Shown piece after piece: positions 8,962-17,634 of a stretch of 64,000 nt of DNA; the first letter of the stretch is position 1; each line of letters begins with the position of its first letter. The position numbers and the translations under genes were made by a program. The notes under the pieces are model-generated. The model ran no database searches. It saw nothing but the letters and a program-made list of their open reading frames with translations, and was not told the origin of the DNA. This stretch comes from Streptomyces sp. M41(2017) (GTDB lineage Bacteria > Actinomycetota > Actinomycetes > Streptomycetales > Streptomycetaceae), in contig NZ_MWFK01000003.1 in assembly GCF_002078175.1 (NCBI RefSeq), positions 310,001 through 374,000 on the forward strand, read 5' to 3'.

Positions 8962-8989
8962 TTGAAGTCGGTCCACCTAAGGGTAGGGT
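8962..8989 (+). promoter_or_regulatory. Predicted promoter of a leaderless tetR transcript
   Basis: TTGAAG (8962-8967) and TAGGGT (8984-8989) are separated by 16 bases. A start seven bases after the -10 falls on the ATG at 8996, and no Shine-Dalgarno is needed, so the transcript is probably leaderless. Confidence 0.5.
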
Positions 8990-8995
8990 GGAGAC

Positions 8996-9616
8996 ATGCC
9001 GGAGACAGAGACCTCCCCCACCGCCGCCGCCCCGATCGGGCGCCGCGAGCGCAAGAAGGCCGCCACCCGTCAGGCCATCGCCGACGCCGCCCTGCGCCTC
9101 TTCCTCGCACGCGGATACGACGACGTCGGCATCCGCGAGATCGCCGATGCCGCCGACGTGTCCACCACGACGCTGTTCAAGCACTTCCCGGTCAAGGAGG
9201 CGCTGGTCTTCGACGAGGAAGCCGACCAGGAGACGCGGCTCCTCTCCGCCGTACGCGATCGCCCCGCCGGCCAGTCCATCCCGGCGGCCCTGTGCGAGCA
9301 CGCGCTACGCCTCCGCCTGGCCACGTCGGACGGCGACGCCGAGTTCACCGCGTTCCTCGGCCTCGTCGACAGCACGCCGGCCCTGCGCGACTACGTCCAG
9401 TCCATGTGGTTGCGTCACGCCGACGCCCTGGCCCGGGTCGTGGCGGAGGAGCGCGGCCTGCCCGTCGGTGACCCCGCCTGCGTCGCCCTGGCCCACTTCG
9501 CGCTCGAAGCCCCCCGCACGGCCCACGGCCGGGACAACCCCCGCGAGGCCATCAGGCGCGCGTTCGCCCTGCTGGAGAACGGCTGGACGGCCCTCGACTC
9601 CGGCGGCCACCAGTAG
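8996..9616 (+). CDS. TetR/AcrR-family transcriptional regulator
   Basis: A 206-residue repressor with a textbook N-terminus: RRERKKAATRQAIADAALRL, then GYDDVGIREIADAADVSTTT and LFKHFPVKEALVF. The C-terminal half is the variable ligand domain. It is divergent from the TetX-like monooxygenase and very likely controls it. The ATG sits directly after a -10 element, suggesting a leaderless message. Ligand unknown, perhaps the substrate of the monooxygenase. Confidence 0.93.
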   Translation: MPETETSPTAAAPIGRRERKKAATRQAIADAALRLFLARGYDDVGIREIADAADVSTTTLFKHFPVKEALVFDEEADQETRLLSAVRDRPAGQSIPAALCEHALRLRLATSDGDAEFTAFLGLVDSTPALRDYVQSMWLRHADALARVVAEERGLPVGDPACVALAHFALEAPRTAHGRDNPREAIRRAFALLENGWTALDSGGHQ

Positions 9617-9645
9617 GCACCGTTTCCAGTCTTCTGCCTCTGGGG

Positions 9646-9936
9646 TCAGCCCAGTTGGGACAGACCCTTCCGCAGATCCTCCGCGTCCATGACGGGGGCG
9701 AGTTCGAGCCGCGCGCCGAGGTTCATGAAGAACGGCTCGGCGATCAACGGTATTTCACTGGTGTCCTGCATGTCGAAGACCATGAAACAGGCCCGGTTGC
9801 CGTCGATGGTGGTGAAGTAGGTCGCCTCCGGCTTGAGGTGCTCCATCGTCTCCCGCATCAGCTCCGCGAGCTTGCCGCTGCTGATCAGCTCGTTGGCCTT
9901 CTCCGTGTCCATGGTCGCCCTGAGCATGACGCGCAT
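9646..9936 (-). CDS. Small conserved protein, likely dimeric alpha-beta barrel
   Basis: A 96-residue protein beginning MRVMLRATMDTEKANELIS and containing YFTTIDGNRACFMVFDMQD. The pattern of a leading strand, a helix rich in E/L, and further strands suggests a ferredoxin-like (dimeric alpha-beta barrel) fold as in GYD or DUF3303-type proteins. Function is unknown. ATG 9936 has GAAGGTGAG upstream; earlier in-frame ATGs lack this. Convergent with the TetR gene, 29 bases apart. Confidence 0.75.
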   Translation of the reverse strand: MRVMLRATMDTEKANELISSGKLAELMRETMEHLKPEATYFTTIDGNRACFMVFDMQDTSEIPLIAEPFFMNLGARLELAPVMDAEDLRKGLSQLG

Positions 9937-10123
9937 CGCACTCACCTTCTCGCCTGGTCGACACACGCGTAGGCACATCAACGTGCACTTTTAGGCTATG
10001 CCGCTCATCACTTGCGCGCCCTTCGGCACCCAGGCACCTGTCGCACGGCGACGATCACGCACGGCGGATCACCACAACTCCTGCCCTGAAGGAGCGCGTT
10101 GACGTGGCCGGCATCCCGCCGCC

Positions 10124-11011
10124 TCAGGGCCTGACCATGCGGTCCTGTTCCACCAGGGGCGCGCCGTCGTGCCACGGCAGCACCTTGCCGAAGCGGATCA
10201 GTTCGCCGTACAGAGAGGGATCCACCGGCTCGGCGAAGACCAGGCCGAGCAGGGCTCCAGCCGCCCGGGCGGGCGACTGCGCCTGGCTGTAGTCGCTGAA
10301 CCAGGGGCGCGAGGTCGCCGTGTCGACCATGCCGGGGCACACGGCGGCGATCAGGACCCCGGCCGCGAGGTCGCGCTCCCGGCGCTCGGCGGCGACACCG
10401 CGCACGGCCGCGACCTGGGCAACCTTCGAGGGCACGTTCAGCCAGACCGGCCAGCCGGCCTCCTGGGCGGTCCCGGCGTGGACGGCGCTGCGCCAGGACT
10501 CGACGGCGTACTCGACCTGGTCGAGACTCGCGCCGTCGAACAGGGGGTGCAGCCGCGGATCGAGGTGGCCGAGTGTGCCCAGGCTGCTGGCCACCACGAG
10601 CATCCTGCCGCCCGGACGCAGGAGGGGGGCGAAGGAGCGCAGGATCGCGTGCGTGGCGATGTTGGAGACGTCGATGAACTCGTCGGCGCGTTCGGCCTGG
10701 GACTCCTCGGGCAGGACGCGGGCGACCGCGTTGGACAGCACGATGTCGACCCCGCCGTGCCGGGCCCGGAGCTCTTCGGCGAGGCGGACGACGGCGTCGG
10801 TCTCCGTTACGTCCAGGATCCGGCCCTCCACGCGGGCGCGGGTACCGGGAAGCTCCGCGACCTCGCGGGCGGCGTCCGCCACCCGCCGGCCGTCGCGGCC
10901 GGTGAGCAGGACCAGGTCGCCGGGGCTCATGCGGGCGGCCAGTCCTTCGACGAGGGCGCGGCCGAGTCCTTGGTTGGCGCCCGTGACGAGGGCGATGCGA
11001 GAAGCGTTCAT
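10124..11011 (-). CDS. SDR-family protein with altered active site
   Basis: A 295-residue short-chain dehydrogenase/reductase. The cofactor motif TGANQGLG (residues 10-17) and the serine region VVASSLG are present. Where YxxxK is expected the sequence reads NVPSK, so the catalytic Tyr is Asn while Lys is kept; later CPGMVDTATS is typical. It may have little reductase activity, use another acid, or act as a sensor. The start coincides with a predicted leaderless promoter (TTGGAC, 18 bases, TAGCGT). Divergent from a LysR regulator, which probably controls it. Confidence 0.85.
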   Translation of the reverse strand: MNASRIALVTGANQGLGRALVEGLAARMSPGDLVLLTGRDGRRVADAAREVAELPGTRARVEGRILDVTETDAVVRLAEELRARHGGVDIVLSNAVARVLPEESQAERADEFIDVSNIATHAILRSFAPLLRPGGRMLVVASSLGTLGHLDPRLHPLFDGASLDQVEYAVESWRSAVHAGTAQEAGWPVWLNVPSKVAQVAAVRGVAAERRERDLAAGVLIAAVCPGMVDTATSRPWFSDYSQAQSPARAAGALLGLVFAEPVDPSLYGELIRFGKVLPWHDGAPLVEQDRMVRP

Positions 11012-11017
11012 GCCTCC

Positions 11018-11062
11018 ACGCTAGAAACCCGCGCTCCATGCGTCCAACGAGAGTTGAGCATG
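11018..11062. promoter_or_regulatory. LysR-controlled divergent promoter region
   Basis: On the minus strand TTGGAC (11047-11042) and TAGCGT (11023-11018) with an 18-base spacer place a start at the SDR ATG. The -35 lies in a nested inverted repeat: CATGC (11037-11041) with GCATG (11058-11062), and CAAC (11045-11048) with GTTG (11053-11056). This is the usual place for a LysR recognition site. Motifs are seen; LysR binding is inferred. Confidence 0.5.
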
Positions 11063-11081
11063 GCTAGTATGCGTGAACGTC

Positions 11082-12023
11082 ATGGACTTCACGGATGTGT
11101 CACTCACCGCGCTGCGGGTCTTCCGCGCGGTGGCCGAGCAGGGCACCTTCACCTCGGCCGCCGCGTCGCTGGGCTACACCCAGTCGGCCGTGTCCCGGCA
11201 GATCGCCGCGATCGAGCGGGCCGCCGACGCCGAATTGCTGGAGCGGCGGCGCGACGGCGTGCGGCTCACCGCCGCGGGCCGGATCGTCATGCGCCGCGCG
11301 ACCGTCGTGCTCGACGAGATCGAGGCGACCGCCAGGGAGTTGTCCGGTCTGCCCGGGCAGTCGGGGACGGTCCGCCTGGGGTGGCTCCCGAGCGCCGGAG
11401 CCGTACTGCTGCCGCTGGCGCTGACCGCGCTGCGGACGACGGATCCCGGGCTGCGTGTGGTCGGCAGGGAAGGCACGACTCCCTCCCTCGTCCGGGCTGT
11501 GCGGGCCGGCAGCCTGGATCTGGCCCTGCTCGCCTCCGCCCCGCCGTTCCGGCCGCCGGACGCCGAATCGCCGCCGCTCGCGGTGCAGACCCTCACCGAG
11601 CGCCCCCTGTGTCTGGCGGTTCCCGCCACACACCCGCTCGCCCGGGCCGACGCCGTAGACGTGGCCGACCTGCGCGGTCAGCGATGGATCGCCGGCACCT
11701 CCGCGGGAGAGGACCGGCTCCTCGGCGTCTGGCCGGGCCTGGACGAGCGGCCGGAGATCGCCCACACGGCGCGCGACTGGCTCGCCAAGCTGCAGCTCGT
11801 GGCCGCCGGCGTCGGCCTGACGACCGTGCCCGCCACCCTCTCCTCCGCCGCTCCGCCGGGAGTCCGTGTGCTCCCCGTGCGGGGAGGGCCCCAGGAGACG
11901 CGGCGCCTGTTCCTGGCCCGTCTCCCCCACCCGCCGGCCGACCCGGTCGTCCGGGTGGCGGCCGCCCTGCGCGATGCGGCCCTGGAGGCCGACGCGCCCG
12001 CGCCGTCACTGCCGCCTTCGTGA
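11082..12023 (+). CDS. LysR-family transcriptional regulator
   Basis: A 313-residue LysR-type regulator. The winged helix-turn-helix occupies the first 65 residues (FRAVAEQGTFTSAAASLGYT then QSAVSRQIAAIERAADAELL), followed by the two-lobed co-inducer domain (residues about 90-300). ATG 11082 gives the usual short lead before the first helix; GTG 11073 is an alternative nine bases upstream. A possible -10 TAGTAT lies at 11065-11070. It likely activates the divergent SDR gene and represses itself in response to an unknown small molecule. Confidence 0.92.
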   Translation: MDFTDVSLTALRVFRAVAEQGTFTSAAASLGYTQSAVSRQIAAIERAADAELLERRRDGVRLTAAGRIVMRRATVVLDEIEATARELSGLPGQSGTVRLGWLPSAGAVLLPLALTALRTTDPGLRVVGREGTTPSLVRAVRAGSLDLALLASAPPFRPPDAESPPLAVQTLTERPLCLAVPATHPLARADAVDVADLRGQRWIAGTSAGEDRLLGVWPGLDERPEIAHTARDWLAKLQLVAAGVGLTTVPATLSSAAPPGVRVLPVRGGPQETRRLFLARLPHPPADPVVRVAAALRDAALEADAPAPSLPPS

Positions 12024-12084
12024 GCACGTCACACGGCCTGCGCTGCGCTCCCGTCAGAGGCAGCGCGGCCGTGAGAGCCGCCCG

Positions 12085-12294
12085 TCAGTGATGCCGGCGC
12101 CCGCCCCGGTTCTCGAACTCCCGCCGTACCCCGGCGCCGTCGTCCACGACCAGTCCGGCACTGTCCGGTATCTGGAGCACCCCGGCGCAGTGCTCGCACA
12201 GCATGGGACCGCTCGCGGACGGGATCGCGGGCCTGCTCCCGCACGCCCTGCAGACGCCCGTCCCCCGGCCGTCGTCGGTCTCTCGTACATCCAT
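12085..12294 (-). CDS. Small zinc-ribbon-like hypothetical protein
   Basis: A predicted 69-residue protein with two CxxC knuckles, CRACGS near residue 15 and CEHCAG near 33, the spacing of a treble-clef or zinc-ribbon. The ATG has GGAGGGAG seven bases upstream, which supports it as a gene although it is short. No enzyme signature. It is convergent with the LysR gene and divergent from ppk2. Alternatively it is a chance frame, but the paired CxxC and ribosome site make that less likely. Confidence 0.55.
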   Translation of the reverse strand: MDVRETDDGRGTGVCRACGSRPAIPSASGPMLCEHCAGVLQIPDSAGLVVDDGAGVRREFENRGGRRHH

Positions 12295-12541
12295 CACTGC
12301 GCTCCCTCCGCGTGGGCGACGCGGCGGCTCCGCTCGCCCGCAGGCCGAGTTCCCAGAAGGGCCGGGACTACCCACGTCGGGCATGCTGAGAGGGAGGACC
12401 GTGAGTCCCCGTCGCCGTGCGGCCCCCGTCCGGCCATCCGCCGCGAAGGCGGGAGTGACGTGCGGCTTTCTGGGAACCACACACGGCGTGTACCGAACGC
12501 GGATCCGCACGGATCACGCAGGACCGGGCCGAGAGGTGACC

Positions 12542-13504
12542 ATGGACGAGGCTCAGAGATCCCTTCTGGACGGATTGACGATCGACGCGAGCAGTCCAGA
12601 ACAGCCCGTCCTCCTGGACCAGGCGGGCCGGCCGCTCGCGACGTGGCGGGAGAACTACCCCTACGACCGCCGGGTCCGGCGCAAGGAATACGACCGGCAG
12701 AAACGCATCCTGCAGATCGAGCTCCTCAAGCTGCAGCGCTGGGCCAAGGACACCGGCGCCCGCGTCATCGTCGTCTGCGAGGGGCGGGACGCGGCGGGCA
12801 AAGGGGGAACGATCCAGCGCTTCACCGAACGCCTCAACCCTCGCAGCGCACGCATCGTCGCCCTGGACAAGCCCACCGAACGAGAAGCCGGGCAGTGGTA
12901 CTTCCAGCGCTACGCCGCGCATCTGCCGGCACCGGGTGAGCTCGTCTTCTTCGACCGCTCCTGGTACAACCGCGCCGGGGTCGAGCGCGTCATGGGCTAC
13001 TGCACGAACGACCAGTACGACCTCTTCCTGCGGCAGTGTCCCGCCTTCGAGGAGATGCTCGTCGAGGACGGGATCACCCTGGTGAAGTTCTGGTTCTCCG
13101 TCTCGCGCGCCGAGCAGCGCACCCGATTCGCCATCCGTCAGGTGGACCCCGTCCGGCAGTGGAAGCTCTCTCCCACCGACCTCGACTCCCTGGACCGCTG
13201 GGACGAGTACACCCTCGCGAAGATCGAGATGTTCCGCGCCACGGACACCGAGCACGCTCCGTGGACCGTCGTGAAGAGCAACGACAAGCGCCGAGCCCGT
13301 CTGGAGTCCATGCGCAGCCTTCTCGCCCGCATCGACTACACCAACAAGGACGCCGAGGCGGTGGGAACGCCGGATCCGCTCGTCATCGGCCCGGCCGACA
13401 CCCTCCTCGAACCCGGCGAGGAGGACCGCACGCTCTCCCCGACGCCCCTGGCCCGTCACGCCGACGGACCGGGGCACCACCCGGCGGCGGACCGACGGGC
13501 GTGA
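12542..13504 (+). CDS. ppk2: Polyphosphate kinase 2
   Basis: A 320-residue PPK2-family kinase that transfers phosphate between polyphosphate and nucleoside (di)phosphates in the cytosol. The Walker A region is EGRDAAGKGG (about residues 80-89), Walker B is VFFDRSWYNRAG (about 137-148), and the lid region has SRAEQRTRF and SNDKRRARL, all typical of one-domain PPK2. The start at 12542 follows GAGAGG and removes a non-coding upstream extension. It ends in a hydrophilic tail of about 45 residues that is longer than usual. Tail-to-tail with the debranching-enzyme gene. Confidence 0.95.
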   Translation: MDEAQRSLLDGLTIDASSPEQPVLLDQAGRPLATWRENYPYDRRVRRKEYDRQKRILQIELLKLQRWAKDTGARVIVVCEGRDAAGKGGTIQRFTERLNPRSARIVALDKPTEREAGQWYFQRYAAHLPAPGELVFFDRSWYNRAGVERVMGYCTNDQYDLFLRQCPAFEEMLVEDGITLVKFWFSVSRAEQRTRFAIRQVDPVRQWKLSPTDLDSLDRWDEYTLAKIEMFRATDTEHAPWTVVKSNDKRRARLESMRSLLARIDYTNKDAEAVGTPDPLVIGPADTLLEPGEEDRTLSPTPLARHADGPGHHPAADRRA

Positions 13505-13519
13505 GCCGCGGGGGACGAC

Positions 13520-15463
13520 TCACGCGCCGACCGACCGGACCCGTTCCCGCGCCGTCCTCAGCGCCAACGGTGTCGCCGCCGCCCAGGCCTGCGGGGAGCA
13601 GCTGTGCGGATAGGGGACGGGACGCGGGGTGGTGGTGCGGTCGTAGCCCGCGATGACCTCGGGGAGGCGATGGCCGTGGTGGGCGGCCGCGGCGACGAGG
13701 CCGTCGGTCACGGTGTCGAGCTCGCGGGCCAGGCCGTGGCGTGCCAGGCCCAGGGCGATCACGGCGTTGTCGTGCGGCCAGGCACTGCCGCGGTGATACG
13801 AGAGCGGGTGGTAGGGCTTCTGGTCCGCGGCGAGCGTACGGATCGCCCAGCCGGAGAAGAAGTCGGGCTCCAACAGCCTTCGGCCGACGCGCTGAGCGTG
13901 GGTGGTGTCGAGGATGCCCGACCACAGGAGGTGTCCGGCGTCCGACGCCAGGGCGTCGGCCTGGCGGCCGTGGCCGTCGAGCGCGAGGGCCGGGAAGTCC
14001 GCCTCGGGCATCCAGAAGTCCGTGTGGAACCGGTCGCGCAGCTCGGCGGCGGTCTTGTCGAGGCGCTCCGCGAGAGACGCGTCGTTCCATACGTCGCGGG
14101 CGAGCAGGGCCGTTCGCAGCAGCGCGTCGTACGCGTAGCCCTGGGCTTCGCAGACGGCGACGGGGCCCTCCGCCTGGGTGCCGTCGGCGAAGCAGACGGC
14201 ACCTTCGGAGTCCTTCCAGTTCTGGTTGACCAGGCCGCCGGGGTCCGGCTGGTAGACCAGGTACCCGTGGGTGTCCAGGCCGCCGTCGGTGTGCATCCAC
14301 TCCACCGCACGGCGGGCGTGGTTCTCCAGCCGGCGGGCGAGTGAGGCGTCGCCGGTCGCCTCGTAGTGGGCGTGCAGGAGGACCAGGAAGAGCGGGGTGG
14401 CGTCCACCGCTCCGTAGTAGCGGCCGTACGGGACCTGGCGGAAGTGCGCGAGTTCTCCGTGGCGGGTCTCGTGGACGATGCGGCCGGGCTGTTCGCCGCT
14501 GAAGGCGTCGTGACGGCGGCCCTGCGTGGCGGCGAGGGCGCTGAGGGTCGCGGCGGCCGTGTCCGGGCGGTACGGCAGCAGGAAGTACGAGGTGAGCAGG
14601 GAGTCACGGCCGAAGAGGGTGAGGAACCAGGGGATGCCCGCCGCGGGGACATGGACCGTTTCGCCGTCGAGGCCGGTGGCGGAGATGGTCAGCAGGTCGA
14701 TGTCGGCGAGCCCGCGCGCGCAGGCGCGCGCCAGATCGTCGGTCGCCGGGGCGGCCCCGGTCCGGGACGCGGAGGCGGTCGAGTGCCGTGGTGCCGCGGG
14801 TGGTTGGGGTGCCGTGCCGTGGGGATGGGCGCGCACGGTGAGGTGGAGTTCGGCCTGTCCGTGCGCTTCGAGGGGCAGGTTCCAGCGCAGGACCTTGGCG
14901 GTGGAGGGGCCCTCGCCCTGCTCGGCTTGAGTGGCGTCCGGCGCGGGACGGCAGGTGAGCGCGGTGTGCGACTGCCAGTCGGCTCGCCGGTAGCTGAACA
15001 GCACGCCCGTGTCCGTGGCGGCGGAATGGCGTTCGGCGTCGGGCTTCGGGTAGCGCCGGTCGTCGGCACGCAGCTCGAAGAGGTCGGCGAAGTCGGCGTC
15101 CACGACGAGTTCCAGGAGCGCCGTCACCGCTTCGGGGCGGTTGCTGACCAGCCGTACGTGTTCGGTGAACACGCCTGCGGAGACGCTCTGTTGACGGAAC
15201 ACGGTGTACGCGGCGGGTTGGTCCCGGGTGCCGGGCGGGGTGAGGACGCACGCTGCCGTGGCGTCGTCCTGGACCTCGGCGGGCACCAGGATGCCGGGGG
15301 CGTTGCCGTCGACGGTGAGCTGCCAGCGGCTGAGGTGGCGGGCGTCGCGCAGGAACAGGCCGTCGGGCAGGGTGCCGCGAGTCGCGTTGATGCCGCCGTC
15401 GGCGTCGAGGTGGGCGAAGGTGGCGTCGCGTACGAGCTGTACGGGGTGGCCGGCCGTGGTCAC
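13520..15463 (-). CDS. Amylo-alpha-1,6-glucosidase / glycogen debranching-like protein
   Basis: A 647-residue protein with the bacterial-archaeal glycogen-debranching N-terminal domain (residues about 10-210, LPDGLFLRDARHLSRWQL) and an (alpha/alpha)6 glycosidase domain (about 260-640). Seen in it are PWFLTLFGRDSLLTSYFLLP, DSEGAVCFADG and SGWAIRTLA, conserved in this family. The GTG start overlaps the stop of the upstream GH63-like gene by four bases (GTGA), with AAGGAG eight bases upstream. It probably trims alpha-glucosidic substrates released or imported by the neighbouring sugar system. No signal peptide, so cytosolic. Confidence 0.9.
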   Translation of the reverse strand: MTTAGHPVQLVRDATFAHLDADGGINATRGTLPDGLFLRDARHLSRWQLTVDGNAPGILVPAEVQDDATAACVLTPPGTRDQPAAYTVFRQQSVSAGVFTEHVRLVSNRPEAVTALLELVVDADFADLFELRADDRRYPKPDAERHSAATDTGVLFSYRRADWQSHTALTCRPAPDATQAEQGEGPSTAKVLRWNLPLEAHGQAELHLTVRAHPHGTAPQPPAAPRHSTASASRTGAAPATDDLARACARGLADIDLLTISATGLDGETVHVPAAGIPWFLTLFGRDSLLTSYFLLPYRPDTAAATLSALAATQGRRHDAFSGEQPGRIVHETRHGELAHFRQVPYGRYYGAVDATPLFLVLLHAHYEATGDASLARRLENHARRAVEWMHTDGGLDTHGYLVYQPDPGGLVNQNWKDSEGAVCFADGTQAEGPVAVCEAQGYAYDALLRTALLARDVWNDASLAERLDKTAAELRDRFHTDFWMPEADFPALALDGHGRQADALASDAGHLLWSGILDTTHAQRVGRRLLEPDFFSGWAIRTLAADQKPYHPLSYHRGSAWPHDNAVIALGLARHGLARELDTVTDGLVAAAAHHGHRLPEVIAGYDRTTTPRPVPYPHSCSPQAWAAATPLALRTARERVRSVGA

Positions 15464-16824
15464 GGTCGGGGCTCCTTGAGGTCGGCGTCGTCGGCGCACA
15501 GAAGGTCGAGGGTGAGGGCGGCGGTCCACGAGAAGTGGCGGGCGCCGCGGGCCTCGCCGCTGAGCGGGTCGACGTATTCGGCGAATCCGGTGCGTCCGGC
15601 GTCCGCGAGGAATCCCTGGCGCAGCCGTGCGGCGTCGCCGTGCAGTCCGTGGGTACGCAGTCCTCGCTCGATGAGCCAGGCGGTGTTGAACCAGGCCGGA
15701 CCGCGCCAGTAGCGGTGCGGGGCGAAGGCGTGGCCGGTGAGGTCGTAGCTGGGGACCAGCCGGGTGGCCGGCGAGGTGAAGTGCGGACCGTGGAGTGCTC
15801 GGCTCAGTCGCCGGACGATCTCGGGTGGCAGCCCGGGGATGATCAGCGGGACGAGTCCGGTGATGCTCCGCTCGTCGACCAGGCTCCTGTCGCCGAGGTC
15901 ACGGACCCGGAAGACGCCCGTACCGGCGTCCCACAGGTTGTCGACGAGGTGCCGGGTGAGGCGATCCGCCCGTTCCCGGTGCGGTTCGCCTGGCAGGCCC
16001 AGCTCGCGGGCGATCTCGGCGAGGGCGAGTTCGCTGACGACGAGGAGCGCGTTGAAGGCCGGGTCCTCGACGGCGAAGCGGTGCTCGGCGGCGCGGTCGT
16101 CGTATCCGGCGTCGCGGTAGTCGGTGGCCAGCCTGACGTAGCGGCCGTAGTCGAGGTCGGTGGGACGGTCTGCGGGCTGGCCGTGGTCGAGGTCCGCACG
16201 CCGGAAGCTGTCGGGTGGCGTGGGTTCGACGCGGGCGAGGGCGCGGTCCCAGGTGGGGCTGTTGTCCATACCCGGCTCCCAGGGGTGGACCACAGACACC
16301 AGTCCGTCGCCGCCGAGGTCGCGGCGGGTGAGCAGGTAGTCGTGCCAGCCGACGAGGCGGGGGTGGACCCGGGAGAGGAAGCCGCGGCGCCGGGATTCGG
16401 CCGGGTCCGCGCTGTGCACGAGCCACGCCGCCAGGGCGTGGACCGGTGGCTGGACGATCCCGGAGGTCTCCCGGGTCGCGGGGGCTCCGGCGGTGGCTCC
16501 GGCGTGGGAGGAACGCCAGAAGTCGGGGCTGGGGAAGTACGCGTCGGCGGGCACTGCGTCATTGAAGACGATGTGCGGGACACGGCCGTCGGCCCACTGG
16601 GCGGCGAGCAGGGACTCCAGTTCCTGCTGGGCCCTGCGCGCGGACAGGTGGCGCAGCCCGATCGCGATGAAGGCGGAGTCCCAGCTCCACTGGTGCGGAT
16701 AGAGGGTCTGGGAGGGGACGGTGGAGGTGCCGGTCCAGTTGTCGAGGAGGACCCGCGCCGCGCCGCGCCGCAGGGTCAGGGCTGCGGCTGCGGCGGGCGC
16801 GGGCCGGTCCAGCAGGGTGTTCAC
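15460..16824 (-). CDS. GH63/MGH1-like glycoside hydrolase
   Basis: A 454-residue (alpha/alpha)6-barrel protein. YPHQWSWDSAFIAIGLRHLS near residue 40, HPWEPGMDNSPTWD near 195 and YWRGPAWFNTAWLI near 380 are diagnostic of the mannosylglycerate/glucosylglycerate hydrolase-like branch of GH63. It would hydrolyse an alpha-glycoside in the cytosol. The GTG at 16824 overlaps the isomerase stop (GTGA) and the 3' end overlaps the debranching gene, so translation is coupled through the operon. Substrate within the family cannot be settled from sequence. Confidence 0.88.
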   Translation of the reverse strand: MNTLLDRPAPAAAAALTLRRGAARVLLDNWTGTSTVPSQTLYPHQWSWDSAFIAIGLRHLSARRAQQELESLLAAQWADGRVPHIVFNDAVPADAYFPSPDFWRSSHAGATAGAPATRETSGIVQPPVHALAAWLVHSADPAESRRRGFLSRVHPRLVGWHDYLLTRRDLGGDGLVSVVHPWEPGMDNSPTWDRALARVEPTPPDSFRRADLDHGQPADRPTDLDYGRYVRLATDYRDAGYDDRAAEHRFAVEDPAFNALLVVSELALAEIARELGLPGEPHRERADRLTRHLVDNLWDAGTGVFRVRDLGDRSLVDERSITGLVPLIIPGLPPEIVRRLSRALHGPHFTSPATRLVPSYDLTGHAFAPHRYWRGPAWFNTAWLIERGLRTHGLHGDAARLRQGFLADAGRTGFAEYVDPLSGEARGARHFSWTAALTLDLLCADDADLKEPRP

Positions 16825-17621
16825 GCGCCGGACCTCTGGAGGAAGGCGGGAACGGAGCGGACGGCCTCGAGGGGGTCGCCGGTGAGGCGGCATTCGGCGG
16901 CGAGGTAGCCGTCGTAGCCGATGGTGTGCAGGGCGCCGAGCCAGGCGGGCCAGTCGAGGTGGCCGGCGCCGGGCTGGAAGCGGTTGGAGTCGGAGACCTG
17001 GGCGTGCCCGATCCACTCGGCGTGGGCGAGGATCGCGGCGGCGGGGTCCGCTTCCTCGATGTTCATGTGATAGCTGTCGATGCCGATCTTCACGGAGTCG
17101 AGGCCCGTCGCGCGGATCAGGTCGGCGGCCTGTTCCAGGCGGTTGACCATGTGGTCCTCGTACCGGTTGAGCGGTTCCAGGAAGAGGGTGACGCCCTCCT
17201 TGCGGGCGTGTTCTCCCAGTTCGGTCAGCCCGGTCAGGAGTACCTCCCGGTCCTGCTCCTCGGTGCGCGGCGGTTCGAAGGGAGGGAGCCTGCGGGAGAA
17301 CATGCCGTAGGAGGCGGGGGTCTGCGCGCCGAGGCCACCGATCTCGGCGATCACGGTGAGCTGGGACTTCATCTGGGCGATGGCGTCGCGGCGCACGTCC
17401 TCGTCGAAGGCTCCGAAGAAGTGGAGCATCTCGACGCACACCGTCGGCATGACGACCCCGTCCTTGCGGGCCCGCTTCAGTTCGTCGAGGCGGGAGGCGA
17501 AGTGGAAGTCGCCCTTGGCGCGCAGTTCGACGGCGTCGTAGCCGGCCTGCTGGGCGAACTCCCATTTGGCCTGCAGGGTGTCTCCGGGCAGGAGCTGTTC
17601 CTGGGCGGCGGTCTTGAGCAT
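16821..17621 (-). CDS. Sugar phosphate isomerase/epimerase (xylose-isomerase-like TIM barrel)
   Basis: A 266-residue AP-endonuclease-2-fold TIM-barrel protein. Metal-binding acidic residues appear as LFLEPLNRYE (about 150-160), IGIDSYHMNIEE (about 182-193) and the C-terminal AAECRLTGDP. Related enzymes isomerise keto-sugars, inositol derivatives or 3-keto-glycosides. It lies 13 bases after the Zn-type dehydrogenase and overlaps the GH63-like gene, so it acts in the same catabolic route. ATG 17621 has AAAGG nine bases upstream. Confidence 0.9.
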   Translation of the reverse strand: MLKTAAQEQLLPGDTLQAKWEFAQQAGYDAVELRAKGDFHFASRLDELKRARKDGVVMPTVCVEMLHFFGAFDEDVRRDAIAQMKSQLTVIAEIGGLGAQTPASYGMFSRRLPPFEPPRTEEQDREVLLTGLTELGEHARKEGVTLFLEPLNRYEDHMVNRLEQAADLIRATGLDSVKIGIDSYHMNIEEADPAAAILAHAEWIGHAQVSDSNRFQPGAGHLDWPAWLGALHTIGYDGYLAAECRLTGDPLEAVRSVPAFLQRSGA

Positions 17622-17634
17622 GGGGAAGGGCCTT

